Notes under the pieces: generated by a model | Told to the model about the DNA's origin: nothing | Databases searched by the model: none | The model's input: the letters and a program-made list of their open reading frames with translations, nothing else | Program-made: the position numbers and the translations under genes | Part shown: positions 15,909-25,090 of the stretch, piece after piece | How positions within the stretch are numbered: position 1 is the stretch's first letter | Layout of the letters: each line of letters begins with the position of its first letter | DNA from: Thermoguttaceae bacterium | GTDB lineage: Bacteria; Planctomycetota; Planctomycetia; Pirellulales; Thermoguttaceae | DNA length: 64,000 bases | Direction of reading: 5' to 3' | Assembly: GCA_017408405.1 (NCBI GenBank) | Contig: JAFQUP010000025.1 | Span: 1-64,000, forward strand

Positions 15909-18900
15909 CTAGCGATACGCGCTGCTGTCACTACTCTCAACGGCAATCGTTTGGCGAATCTGATTTTGCAGTTCGTGAAAATGTCTTTTCTGCTCCGGCT
16001 GCTCATCCGCCGCAATATCCGCCACACGCAGCGCTTCATGAACCTGTCCCTTTTCATAAAGGGCGCGAACCCAATAATGATAGACGTGCGTATGATTATT
16101 TCTAAACGGCGGATAATCCGGCTTATGCTTGAGTCCCATTTTCAAAAGATTCGACGCGGCCGCGTAATCTCCATCTTTGCACAAAGCGATTGCCCAGTTA
16201 TTCATGGTTGCCAAAAGATTCCCAAAAGTCGTTTCACTTTGCGGATCCAGGCAATAGGCGATCGCGTTTGCCTCAAGTGCCCCGGCATAATCGTTAATGG
16301 CCAAAAGGTCAACTCCCCGATTATAGTAGATTTTCGCAATCAAACGCTTATCTGAAATTGGCTGCGGAACTTGGGAAAGAAGCATCTGATCGGACTGATC
16401 CTTCATCTGCGGAGAAGCATCCCGAATCAGTTTGCAGATAACTTTTTTCTGGGTTTCCGGATCATTCCGATATTTGAACCAGGTATCACAGGTCGTTTCT
16501 ACTTCCAAGCGTTCTCCATCCGAAAGGTAAACCCAGCACATCGCGTGTCCCGGCAATTCAACCGCAGTCACGTTCAACCCCGCCTTTTCCGCCAAACTGC
16601 AGAAAAGAATCGAAGCAGTCACGCAATTATATCGGCCATGCTCAAGAAGATTGCGCATCGTCGTACCTTCCAGGCGATACTCCTGAATGACATTCTGATG
16701 CATAAAATTCAGGATAGCTTCCGCTTTCATTTCTTCTTTCTGCCGGATCGTCAAATCTTGACGCGCGTCAATGCCGCGAAGGCTCTGAAGAACATAATAC
16801 TCAATATTTTCGTAAATATTGAAAATTCTGTTTGCCTCTGCCGCGGATTCCGACCGACTGGCGATGATCCCCGCTTCCATTAGCTGAAAACGACTGCGGC
16901 TTTGGGAAAGTTTGTTGTTGCCAAGAACCCGAAGCGCGTTGAAAAGCTGCTCCTCATTAACGTCCAGATCCTGAATGTACTCTGCGTACCAGGGAAGACT
17001 TCCCTTTTCGATTGTCTTGCGTACTCGAAAATCTTCAAAAACCAAACGTTCCGGAATGACAAATTTTAATTTATGATTCGCAGTATTTTTTTCAGGAAAC
17101 GGCGCAACGTAAGCCGGCTCCACGGACACGACCGGTTTCGGATACGAATTCTGACGAATGTCCCCATTTAGGGTTTTCCGAACCTCCGGAACAGACCGCG
17201 ACTGAGATTTTTCTCTCTCCAAACTTGACTGATGTTTCATTGGAGGTGGTGAAACGGCCCTGCTCTGCCCCTCGGACATTGAAGGCGTTTGAGGCGGACG
17301 AACCAGAATTGAACGTTCTTCCGTGCTCGTATTTTGAGCGATATTTTTGCTTTGCGGCTGATAAGAAACCGTTTTTTGTCCCGCTGAATACGAATTATTC
17401 TGCCGTATCGCGCCTGAATTTTGGGAAATTCGCTGCGCGTCCACGTAGCTCTTCGGAACAGGATAAGCGTTTCGCCGCGAATTACCAACAGTATCAGAAG
17501 AAAACGAACTGGAAGCCTGAATCATGGGAGACTTCCCTGCCGTTTCGGAATTGCCGGCAGATGAATACTGGGGTACGCCCGGTTTCTGTGCCATGCCGGA
17601 ATACTGTGATTTATCGGAAGGATCGCGGCCATCCACATTAAATGTTGAAATCGACGTAAACCGCTGAGGAGTCATCTCCGAAGCCGAAGGCTGGGGAACC
17701 AATTCCTGAATACGTACTCCAGACGCATGATTCCGAGTCGAAACACGCGCGGTATTTACTCCCGCGTACTCTGTTCTCTCCTGCCGCCAGTCCGATGCTT
17801 CAATCGACCGCAGAGTCGATGTATTCGCGCCAACGCTTTCTTCCTTTTCAATCTGTTCCTTTTTTCTGGAAGAATCACTTCCGCGAACCGGATAACGCAT
17901 TCCCTTACTGTTTCCAGACTTCAGTTCATTGCCATCTCCATTCTCCTTCTCCATATCTTCCTGGAAAGGAAATTTAAAGGCGGCAAGACGAATCTGAGCA
18001 TCCCGTCTGAAACCAGATGTCTTCAAAATGGATCTTTCACTGCGGCTCTTTGGTGCCCCCATTCTCTGATCCCGCGTATGATTGGGCGACTTTTCTTCAT
18101 CCGGCGCGGGAACCAGCTCAAGCAGATCTTCATTTTCCGAAACGGCCTCAAGACCATTCTCACCTGAAAGCGATTTTTCCTCAACCGCTTTCCCGTTGGG
18201 AGCATTATCCGAAACATCTTCCCAAAGAATCAGATCATCTGAATCATTTTCATCAACAGATTTCCCGCCTTCCTCAATCTCCTCAAGAGACAGAGTCATC
18301 GGTGCCTCCGTAATTGAGGAAAAAAGGGAACTATTTTTCGGTAACCGCGGCTGAACGGCAGCTTCTTTTGAGGAACGCTCCGGCTTTAGGGAATTCTCTG
18401 TCCTGGTTCCATTTTTCTGAGGAAGAACTTCAGAATCACCAGACGTATCTTCCAAAATATCATTCTCTGCCGGAAGCGCAACGTCTTCCAGAATGACATC
18501 CCCCAATTCATTTCCAGTTTCAGTTACCCGATTCTGCCGATCCGAAACAGAAGAAACATCTTCCAAAATCAGCTCCGCGTTATCCTGAACCTCTTCCTGA
18601 ATCGGCAAAGCGGATGTCGTTCCGTCCGGATTACCCCAAAGGGAAAAATCTTCATCAGTCTGATCAATCCGTGAAGGAACCGGCTGTCCCTTCTGTCCTG
18701 GAAAAACCACCTCCGGCGAAGTTCGATAAACCACCGTATTTTCATCACGATAAAGAACTTCCGTTTGCGATATTCTTTCCTTTTCCGGTTTACGAAAATT
18801 CGGTGAATCAGCTGTCAGATATTTCTTTCGAATATTTTCTCTTCGTTCCGCTCGTTCCCTTGCCCGAACTTCATGATCAGGCACAGGGCGCGTTTCTCCC

Positions 18901-19145
18901 GGAGACGGCACAAAGGAAGGCGGAGATGGCTGATAGGGATTTGGGTAAACTTCATTGGAATCCCCAAAGAAATAGGATTCCGATACCGCCGGAAAATATG
19001 TTGGACGGGTAAAACCCTCCCCCTGCGCAAAAGAAACCGGCAGAGCAGCTCCTGCGAAAAACAGAACCCACGCGACATAATGATTATTTGTCATCCGTCG
19101 TGAGATCGTCAGATAGTCAGTAAGTGAACTGGGGCCGCATTCCAT
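15909..19145 (-). CDS. Secreted transglutaminase-like protein with C-terminal TPR region
   Basis: 1078 aa from the ATG at 19145, chosen for AAGAAGG 7 nt upstream. An ATG at 19094 would give a compact signal peptide (core AWVLFFAGAALPVSFA) and is a real alternative. Residues ~65-690 are low-complexity and polar (Ser, Glu, Asn, Arg), probably disordered. The C-terminal third holds a transglutaminase-like core: YNCVTASILFCSLAEKAGL with the nucleophilic Cys (~840), PGHAMCWVYL with the His (~868), and TCDTWF with the Asp (~885). TPR-like helices follow (RGVDLLAINDYAGALEANAIAY). This fold includes peptidases and cross-linking enzymes; an extracytoplasmic role in surface protein processing is inference. 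Confidence 0.82.
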   Translation of the reverse strand: MECGPSSLTDYLTISRRMTNNHYVAWVLFFAGAALPVSFAQGEGFTRPTYFPAVSESYFFGDSNEVYPNPYQPSPPSFVPSPGETRPVPDHEVRARERAERRENIRKKYLTADSPNFRKPEKERISQTEVLYRDENTVVYRTSPEVVFPGQKGQPVPSRIDQTDEDFSLWGNPDGTTSALPIQEEVQDNAELILEDVSSVSDRQNRVTETGNELGDVILEDVALPAENDILEDTSGDSEVLPQKNGTRTENSLKPERSSKEAAVQPRLPKNSSLFSSITEAPMTLSLEEIEEGGKSVDENDSDDLILWEDVSDNAPNGKAVEEKSLSGENGLEAVSENEDLLELVPAPDEEKSPNHTRDQRMGAPKSRSERSILKTSGFRRDAQIRLAAFKFPFQEDMEKENGDGNELKSGNSKGMRYPVRGSDSSRKKEQIEKEESVGANTSTLRSIEASDWRQERTEYAGVNTARVSTRNHASGVRIQELVPQPSASEMTPQRFTSISTFNVDGRDPSDKSQYSGMAQKPGVPQYSSAGNSETAGKSPMIQASSSFSSDTVGNSRRNAYPVPKSYVDAQRISQNSGAIRQNNSYSAGQKTVSYQPQSKNIAQNTSTEERSILVRPPQTPSMSEGQSRAVSPPPMKHQSSLEREKSQSRSVPEVRKTLNGDIRQNSYPKPVVSVEPAYVAPFPEKNTANHKLKFVIPERLVFEDFRVRKTIEKGSLPWYAEYIQDLDVNEEQLFNALRVLGNNKLSQSRSRFQLMEAGIIASRSESAAEANRIFNIYENIEYYVLQSLRGIDARQDLTIRQKEEMKAEAILNFMHQNVIQEYRLEGTTMRNLLEHGRYNCVTASILFCSLAEKAGLNVTAVELPGHAMCWVYLSDGERLEVETTCDTWFKYRNDPETQKKVICKLIRDASPQMKDQSDQMLLSQVPQPISDKRLIAKIYYNRGVDLLAINDYAGALEANAIAYCLDPQSETTFGNLLATMNNWAIALCKDGDYAAASNLLKMGLKHKPDYPPFRNNHTHVYHYWVRALYEKGQVHEALRVADIAADEQPEQKRHFHELQNQIRQTIAVESSDSSAYR

Positions 19146-19276
19146 CGCAAACCTTCTTTTATTTCGTTTCCTGTTAAAATAATATCTGATGCTTTGTCCT
19201 CCCGACAAATCTCAAATCCAGAAATGTCAAAACATTCCCTATCATCAGACTTTTTCTTAAAACGGTAAAATTTCAT
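19109..19276 (-). CDS. Possible small protein overlapping the start of the transglutaminase-like gene
   Basis: A 55-codon frame starting MKFYRFKKKSDDRE. Its residue mix (charged, few rare residues) looks coding, and its stop lies 12 nt before the alternative ATG of the next gene at 19094, which would allow translational coupling. It has no good ribosome site and overlaps the preferred downstream start in another frame, so only one of the two arrangements may be right. Confidence 0.3.
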   Translation of the reverse strand: MKFYRFKKKSDDRECFDISGFEICREDKASDIILTGNEIKEGLRWNAAPVHLLTI

Positions 19277-19279
19277 GAA

Positions 19280-19759
19280 AAATCCAAGCCCCCCAAAAAA
19301 GAACGTGTTGTTTCTGTTATTCCTCATATTCCGTCTGTTTCTATTATTCCGTCTATCAAAACTGGTAAAAATAAGTAAACTTTAAATGCAATATCGTACC
19401 CCAAAAGAGCAATTACGAGTCCCAAATAACAAACTGGTCAATCCTGGAAAAATAAACAACTAAAAAAAGAAAGTAAAAACAGGAAAATTTTATCCATAAA
19501 AAACTAAAAAATTGAAAAAAAGTGCCTTGGTCCCCCTGCACAAATTTTTTGATTTGTCTAAAATAAAAGATAAAGAGAGGATGATCGAAAATCCAACCGC
19601 GAGTCCTCTTTCAATTCAGGAACCTTCCCAGCAGAATATTTCCGCGAAAATTCTGTTCCTGTAAAAGTTAAAAAGTTTTCCTTTAAAAAACACAGGACAA
19701 TAAATTTTCCGCGCGAAAATATTTTTTACTTTTTTCAAATTTGTCGTCCGGAGGCGGAA
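19280..19759. other. AT-rich divergent intergenic region
   Basis: No gene is seen. It separates the minus-strand transglutaminase-like gene from the plus-strand DUF1292 gene and should carry both promoters. A run resembling TTGATTTGTCTAAAATAAAA lies near 19550-19570 but the spacing is not convincing. Confidence 0.35.
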
Positions 19760-20113
19760 ATGGCACACGATGAACACTGCGGCTGCGGCTGCGAACATGA
19801 CGATTACGAACCAGTTTTAATCAATACGGTCACAGATACCGGTGAGGAACTAACATTTGAACTTTTGGAAATTTTTGATTTCGAAGGCAAGGATTACGCC
19901 AGGCTTCAGCCGTACGACGAAGACGCGGATGAAGATGAAGACCTGCTGATGGAATGTGAAAACATCGGTGACGAATACATTTTCCACGCGATTGAAGACG
20001 ACGCCCTCTTTGAACGGATTGTCGCGTATCTTGACGCCCAGATCGCGGAAGAAGATGACGAATATGATGAAAATAACGGAGAATGCGGCTGCGGCTGCGA
20101 TTGCGAAAAATAA
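19760..20113 (+). CDS. DUF1292 family protein with cysteine clusters at both ends
   Basis: 117 aa, start supported by GGAGGCGG close to the ATG. The middle, residues ~17-60, matches the DUF1292 pattern: TDTGEELTFELLEIFDFEGKDYARLQP. Family function is unknown. Unusually, the chain begins with HCGCGCEH (residues 6-13) and ends with ECGCGCDCEK, giving Cys pairs at both termini that could bind a metal. The protein is very acidic. It is followed by a strong terminator and stands alone before rpmF. Confidence 0.85.
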   Translation: MAHDEHCGCGCEHDDYEPVLINTVTDTGEELTFELLEIFDFEGKDYARLQPYDEDADEDEDLLMECENIGDEYIFHAIEDDALFERIVAYLDAQIAEEDDEYDENNGECGCGCDCEK

Positions 20114-20208
20114 ACGGCCCAGATTCTCTATGTGAGGGTAAATTTCTGATTCCAAATGACGGTTTCGGAATTCAGACCATTTCATAAAATCATGTTTCCT
20201 GTTCAATG

Positions 20209-20254
20209 AATCCCGTTTTGGAAATATTAAACTGTTCCAATAACGGGATTTTTT
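20209..20254 (+). terminator. Strong intrinsic terminator
   Basis: AATCCCGTT plus TTGGAA pair with TTCCAA plus AACGGGATT, followed by TTTT, about 95 nt after the DUF1292 gene. Confidence 0.88.
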
Positions 20255-20437
20255 CACGAAATTTTCGAAAAATATCGCCATAAAAAATATTTTTTAAAAA
20301 TTTAGGCAAAATTTCATAAATTTCAAAACTGAAAAAAATCCCTAAAAACAGGGTTTTAGTCTTAAAAATACAAAATATAGGGAATTTAGGAGGTATTTAA
20401 CTTCCAAATGTTTTTCAGAAACCCCATCCCCCCACCC

Positions 20438-20465
20438 TTGACATTTTTGAGGAATCCAGTATAAT
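20438..20465 (+). promoter_or_regulatory. Near-consensus sigma70 promoter for rpmF
   Basis: TTGACA and TATAAT, both exact consensus, separated by 16 nt, about 65 nt upstream of rpmF. Confidence 0.85.
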
Positions 20466-20528
20466 TTGTTTCTTGATTGAAGTTTAATTTTTTTACCCGT
20501 AGCATTAATTTTTTTAGGATGGTGTATT

Positions 20529-20711
20529 ATGGCAGTTCCGAAGCGTAAGCACTCCAACGCCCGTACTGGTTCCCGTCGTGCTCATGACGGAAAAACCGCT
20601 AAACAGATTTCCTATTGCCCCAATTGTGGTCAAGCAGTTCCGTCTCACGTCGTTTGCCCGAACTGCGGCATGTATCGCAATATGAAAGTGATCGAAGTCA
20701 ACGAAAAATAA
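20529..20711 (+). CDS. rpmF: Ribosomal protein bL32
   Basis: 60 aa, the normal length. It starts MAVPKRKHSNARTGSRRAHD, the family signature, and carries a zinc ribbon CPNCG at ~residues 31-35 and CPNCGMY at ~46-52, so this is the four-Cys zinc-binding form. It is a structural protein of the large subunit. It precedes fabD, a linkage of bL32 with lipid synthesis genes common in bacteria, although plsX and fabH, which often lie between, are not here. Confidence 0.97.
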   Translation: MAVPKRKHSNARTGSRRAHDGKTAKQISYCPNCGQAVPSHVVCPNCGMYRNMKVIEVNEK

Positions 20712-20895
20712 ATGATTTCCACAGGAAATCCAATCGTTGGAATGGAGTCCTCATCGCAAACAGCCTAAACTGCTTTGTGGTGAGGTTCTTGTTTAAATTT
20801 TTCAGCACAGCTCTCGGATTGACCTCCGTTTTTCCTAAACGAAGTCTTTCTTTTGTTTCGCGTCTGTGCGTTTGAAATAGCTAAAGGAGTCGATT

Positions 20896-21804
20896 ATGGG
20901 AAAAACTGCATTTTTGTTCCCGGGTCAGGGGGCACAGACTGTTGGTATGGGAAAACGGCTTTACGATACGTTTCCAACCGCAAAAGCCCTTTTCGACAAA
21001 GCTGATGAAATTTTGGGTTACTCTTTGACAGATCTTTGCTTCAATGGTCCGATTGAACAGCTCAGCACGACTGTCATCAGCCAGCCGGCTCTTTACGTCA
21101 CGTCTCTGGCTGCTCTTGAAGCCTTGAAAGTGGAAAAACCTGAAATTGTCGAAAGTTGTTCAGCAGCGGCCGGTTTGAGTCTTGGTGAATATACTGCTCT
21201 TGCTTTTGCCGGAGCTTTGACTTTTGAAGACGGCCTGAAAATCGTTCAGTGCCGTGGTCAGGCAATGCAGGAAGCAGCGGATGCTACTGCCAGCGGCATG
21301 GTTAGCCTTCTCGGTCCCGCGGTGGATGTCGTTGAGGACCTCTGCGCTCAGGCCCGCGGTGAAGACATTCTGCAGGTCGCCAATCTCCTTTGCCCTGGCA
21401 ATACCGTCGTTTCCGGAACAAAAGAAGCCTGCGCGCGTCTCACCGCTCTTGCCGAGGAAACGGGTGCCGCTCGTGCCGTGCCGTTGGCTGTCGCCGGCGC
21501 GTTTCACACTCCAATCATGTGTCCCGCGGACGAGAAACTGGCTAAAGTACTGGCGGAAGCGACTGTCTCCTCACCCAAAATTCCTGTTATCTCGAATGTG
21601 GACGTTAAAATTCACACAGAGCCTGACGACATTCGCCAAACCCTGGTTCGTCAGCTCCTCTCTCCTGTCCAGTGGGAAAAAACGATTCGCAGACTTCTTG
21701 ATGAAGGATATGACACATTTTATGAAGTCGGACCTGGACGCGTTTTACGCGGTTTGCTGAAGCGGATCGACCGTAAGACTCCCTGCGAAGGTGTTGAAGT
21801 CTGA
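20896..21804 (+). CDS. fabD: Malonyl-CoA:ACP transacylase FabD
   Basis: 302 aa, start supported by AAAGGAG. It moves malonyl from CoA to acyl carrier protein in cytoplasmic type II fatty acid synthesis. Motifs: FPGQGAQ at ~7-13, the nucleophile elbow GLSLGEYTAL with Ser95, the Arg in VQCRGQAMQ (~120), the His in AGAFHTPIM (~203), and Gln in SPVQWEKTI (~256). The residue before the catalytic Ser-Leu is Leu (GLSLG) where most FabD have His (GHSLG). This is the first gene of fabD-fabG-acpP-fabF, but a terminator follows it, so the genes may be separately transcribed. Confidence 0.96.
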   Translation: MGKTAFLFPGQGAQTVGMGKRLYDTFPTAKALFDKADEILGYSLTDLCFNGPIEQLSTTVISQPALYVTSLAALEALKVEKPEIVESCSAAAGLSLGEYTALAFAGALTFEDGLKIVQCRGQAMQEAADATASGMVSLLGPAVDVVEDLCAQARGEDILQVANLLCPGNTVVSGTKEACARLTALAEETGAARAVPLAVAGAFHTPIMCPADEKLAKVLAEATVSSPKIPVISNVDVKIHTEPDDIRQTLVRQLLSPVQWEKTIRRLLDEGYDTFYEVGPGRVLRGLLKRIDRKTPCEGVEV

Positions 21805-21810
21805 TGCTTG

Positions 21811-21851
21811 AAAATTCCGAAGTGCTGCCTTCAGTACTCTTCGGATTTTTT
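21811..21851 (+). terminator. Intrinsic terminator after fabD
   Basis: TCCGAAG and inner CTG pair with CAG and CTTCGGA, followed by six T, starting 7 nt after the fabD stop. Confidence 0.8.
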
Positions 21852-22179
21852 CGCAATATTCAGAAACAGCTGCCTTTAAATTTCAAATCATATTCAGAAA
21901 AGCTTGTTTTATTTCTGAAATGTGAAAAAGCCTAAAATTTCAGGCAGTGAATTATTCCCATTTTCGAGATTTTTTCAAAATATAATTAAGTCTTCGGTCC
22001 AAAAAACCGAAAAAAAGAATAACGTATTTTTACGCTGATTATTCGTTCCCCTCCTGTGGGTTCCGCATTGGAAATGCAAATAAAATTTTCATCTCGGAAT
22101 AAATACCACGGAAAAACTGGATGATTTATTTAAATCATTTTAAGGGGAATGGAAACATTTTCATTGATGGAGTTAAATA
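21852..22179 (+). other. Intergenic leader between fabD and fabG
   Basis: No gene is seen. The stretch is AT-rich, probably holds the fabG promoter and a long leader, and ends in GGAGTTAAATA before the fabG ATG. TATAATTAAG at about 21979 is a possible -10 box. Confidence 0.35.
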
Positions 22180-22947
22180 ATGTCCGAAAAACATTCACGA
22201 CTTGCCGTTGACCTTTCAGGCCGTATTGCCATCGTCACTGGCGCCTCTCGCGGGATTGGTAAAGCGATCGCAGTTTCTCTTGCTGAAAACGGCGCGAAAG
22301 TTGCCTGTGTTGCGACATCCGCCGAGCGCGTAGCTGGGACGGTCGAAGAAATTCGTGCTTTCGGCGGCGAAGCGGAGGCTTTTGGTGCCAACGTCGGGAA
22401 TACGGAAGAGGGTCAGGCCGTTGTGGATGCGGTTTTGGCCAAATGGGGTAAAGTTGACATTCTCGTCAATAATGCGGGTATCACACGTGACGGTCTTCTC
22501 GCGCAGATGAACGACCAGGATTGGGATGATGTCATTCAAACGAACCTCCGCGGCGTTTTCGTCTTTACGCGCGCGTGCATTGTCCCAATGATGCAGAAGC
22601 GTTATGGACGCATTATTAACGTTTCAAGCGTCTCGGCTCTGGTAGGCAATCCAGGCCAGGCAAATTACTCCGCCTCCAAAGCAGGAATCATTGGATTCAC
22701 CAATACGGTCGCTCGTGAGTATGCCAAACGCAAGATTACGGTAAACGCGGTGGCTCCTGGCTTTATTGCCACGGACATGACGGCAGTCCTCGGTGACATG
22801 ATCATGACAGAAGCCAAAAAACGTATTCCTGCCAATCGGGTTGGTGACCCGCAGGATATTGCCGATGCCGTTTTGTTCCTCGCCAGTGACGCTGCCTCCT
22901 ATATCACGGGTCAGGTAGTCCCCGTTGATGGCGGAATGACGGCTTAA
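22180..22947 (+). CDS. fabG: 3-oxoacyl-[ACP] reductase FabG
   Basis: 255 aa short-chain dehydrogenase. It reduces 3-oxoacyl-ACP with NADPH. Motifs: cofactor loop GASRGIGKAIA at ~20-30, NNAGITRD at ~97-104, Ser in NVSSVSALVG, catalytic YSASK at ~165-169, and the typical end YITGQVVPVDGGM. The position between fabD and acpP supports FabG over other SDR enzymes. GGAG lies 9 nt before the ATG. Confidence 0.95.
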   Translation: MSEKHSRLAVDLSGRIAIVTGASRGIGKAIAVSLAENGAKVACVATSAERVAGTVEEIRAFGGEAEAFGANVGNTEEGQAVVDAVLAKWGKVDILVNNAGITRDGLLAQMNDQDWDDVIQTNLRGVFVFTRACIVPMMQKRYGRIINVSSVSALVGNPGQANYSASKAGIIGFTNTVAREYAKRKITVNAVAPGFIATDMTAVLGDMIMTEAKKRIPANRVGDPQDIADAVLFLASDAASYITGQVVPVDGGMTA

Positions 22948-23076
22948 ATTTTTCGTACTTCTGAAAACAGCATCCGAAATGCTCGTTATATTCGTTATTT
23001 TTGGATTCTTTTTTCAAAGGTTTTTATTTTTTTCTATTTCTTTTGTCCAAATGTTTATTATTTTTTTCCGGGGGCC

Positions 23077-23105
23077 TTGCCTAAAGCGAAAAAATATGGT
23101 AAATT
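23077..23105 (+). promoter_or_regulatory. Candidate promoter for acpP
   Basis: TTGCCT and TAAATT separated by 17 nt, about 50 nt upstream of the GTG start of acpP. Confidence 0.5.
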
Positions 23106-23157
23106 ATGGATATTGAAACCACGCACAAAAGTGCACTACTTTTAAAGGAGAAAAAAA

Positions 23158-23412
23158 GTGTCTTCTTCCAATAGCAATATCACGGAACGTGTCATGAAAG
23201 TCGTTAGCGAACAGCTTGGTCACGAAATGGACAAACTGACGCTGGAAACTTCATTCATTAATGACCTGGGATCTGACTCTCTTGACCTTGTGGAACTGGT
23301 TATGGAACTTGAAGAAGAGTTCCAGATCACAATTCCAGAAGAAGCGACTGATGACGTTCAGACAATTGGTGACGTTGTTCGCCATATCGAGAGTGAGCTG
23401 AACAAAGACTGA
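23158..23412 (+). CDS. acpP: Acyl carrier protein
   Basis: 84 aa, starting at GTG with AAAGGAG 8 nt upstream; no ATG fits. It carries growing acyl chains on a phosphopantetheine arm at Ser41 in LGSDSLDLVELVM, the family signature. The chain is acidic and helical as expected, with EEEFQITIPEEA. It is slightly longer at the N-terminus than the usual ~78 residues. Followed by a strong terminator. Confidence 0.96.
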   Translation: MSSSNSNITERVMKVVSEQLGHEMDKLTLETSFINDLGSDSLDLVELVMELEEEFQITIPEEATDDVQTIGDVVRHIESELNKD

Positions 23413-23427
23413 CGCAATTAGTCAATC

Positions 23428-23466
23428 AGGAACGGCGGAATATTTTATTCCGCCTTGTTCCTTTTT
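23428..23466 (+). terminator. Strong intrinsic terminator after acpP
   Basis: AGGAAC and GGCGGAATA pair with TATTCCGCC and GTTCCT, followed by TTTTT. Confidence 0.9.
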
Positions 23467-23621
23467 CGATTTTTGTTTTTGTTTTACGTTTGATTTATGT
23501 TTTTTCTGCACATGGTTGGAATTACTTTTCAACTCCTGGCATTGAATACGTAAAATATTTGACAAATTCGATTTTTAGTAAGTTAATAGACTGTGTCTTT
23601 ATCGTATTTCAGAGGGCTGGG

Positions 23622-24866
23622 ATGACGCGTCGAATTGTGATTACCGGTATCGGGCAGGTTTCTCCACTTGGCTGCGAAGTTGATTCTGTTTGGAAATCCA
23701 TTCTTGCTGGAAAAAGTGGTATTACCTATATTACCAAATATGACCCGAGTGCTTTTCGAACACGCATCGCAGGAAGTATCTGCCCAGAATTCTCTACTGC
23801 AGGCTATGTTGAGGGTAAAGAGAACAAGCATCTCGATGAAGTGACCAAATTCGCGATTGTCGCGGCTCATAAAGCGGTTGAAGATTCCGGCATTGATTTC
23901 TCTAAAGAAGATCCAACCCGTTGCGCGTCCATCATTGGTACTGGAGTTGGAGGTCTTTTAACTCTGGAAGATCAGGAAGCCCGTTACCTTAAATCAGGTC
24001 CATCGCGGGTTTCACCGTATACGATTCCGCGTTTAATCGCGAACTCCCCTGCTGGAAATATTTCGTTGATTTTCAATCTTCAGGGGCCAAGTTACGCGGT
24101 TTCATCTGCCTGTGCCAGTTCCGCGCACGGTATGAACCGTATGATCGACGCGATACGAATGGGAAAAATTGATGTTGGAATTACCGGCGGTACGGAAGCG
24201 TGCGTAATTGAGATCGCCATGGCGGCTTTTTGCGCGATGCGGGCCATGTCGGAGAGAAACGATGATCCGGAACATTCCAGTCGTCCATTTGATCGTCATC
24301 GTGATGGCTTCGTCATGGGTGAAGGTGCCGGCATTCTGGTTTTTGAAGAACTTGAGCATGCCAAAAAACGCGGCGCGAAAATTTACGCGGAAGTTTTGGG
24401 ATATGGCGAATCTTCGGACGCTCATCATATCGTTCAGCCGGAACCTCAGGGGAGAGGAGCGGCTTTGGCCATGAAACTTGCTCTGGATGACGCGAAAATA
24501 AATCCGGAACAAGTTGATTACGTAAACGCTCATGGAACCAGTACCCACTTGGGAGATATTGCTGAAACTTTGGCTCTTAAACACGTTTTTGGAGACCATG
24601 CCTGGAAAATTAATATTTCAAGCACGAAGAGTATGACTGGTCATTTACTCGGCGCGAGCGGTGCGTTAGAATTGATCTTTTCCGCATTGGCCATTCAAAA
24701 TCAGATTATTCCTCCAACAATTAATCTCATGACAAAGGATCCGGAGTGCGATTTGAACTATACTCCAAATGTAGCGGTTGAAAGAAAATGTGATTATGTC
24801 GTCTCCAATAATTTTGGATTTGGCGGGCATAACGCTTCAATTGTCCTTGGTCGTTACTTTGATTAA
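23622..24866 (+). CDS. fabF: 3-oxoacyl-[ACP] synthase II FabF
   Basis: 414 aa from the ATG at 23622, which has AGAGGG upstream and aligns with the usual MTRRIVITGIG start; an upstream frame extension is unlikely. It condenses malonyl-ACP with acyl-ACP. The catalytic Cys is at ~164 in VSSACASSAHGMN, the two His in VNAHGTSTHLGD (~308) and KSMTGHLLGASG (~344), and the end has NNFGFGGHNASIV. Length and motifs are standard. It closes the fatty acid cluster. Confidence 0.96.
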   Translation: MTRRIVITGIGQVSPLGCEVDSVWKSILAGKSGITYITKYDPSAFRTRIAGSICPEFSTAGYVEGKENKHLDEVTKFAIVAAHKAVEDSGIDFSKEDPTRCASIIGTGVGGLLTLEDQEARYLKSGPSRVSPYTIPRLIANSPAGNISLIFNLQGPSYAVSSACASSAHGMNRMIDAIRMGKIDVGITGGTEACVIEIAMAAFCAMRAMSERNDDPEHSSRPFDRHRDGFVMGEGAGILVFEELEHAKKRGAKIYAEVLGYGESSDAHHIVQPEPQGRGAALAMKLALDDAKINPEQVDYVNAHGTSTHLGDIAETLALKHVFGDHAWKINISSTKSMTGHLLGASGALELIFSALAIQNQIIPPTINLMTKDPECDLNYTPNVAVERKCDYVVSNNFGFGGHNASIVLGRYFD

Positions 24867-24897
24867 TGGACGCAGAAATTTTCTAAAATTCCGAACG

Positions 24898-24932
24898 CCA
24901 AAACAGAAACTTTTTTCTGTTTTGGTGTTTTT
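24898..24932 (+). terminator. Intrinsic terminator after fabF
   Basis: CCAAAACAGAAA pairs with TTCTGTTTTGG, then GTGTTTTTG, 30 nt after the stop. Confidence 0.88.
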
Positions 24933-25090
24933 GTCTTATGAAAGTATGCCCATTAATAGCAATTCACCAACACGCAGAAAGATTTTTTTATGAAGAAATA
25001 TGATTAGTATGCCGCAAAAATCAGCACAAAACATTTTTTAGAAACTAAAACATCGAGGATGCTCACACAGGTAACATTTCCCCAAAAAAA

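Noticed and set aside
20896-24866. Single fab operon
   Set aside because: Terminators after fabD (21811) and acpP (23428) and a promoter before acpP (23077) argue for separate units, though read-through is possible.
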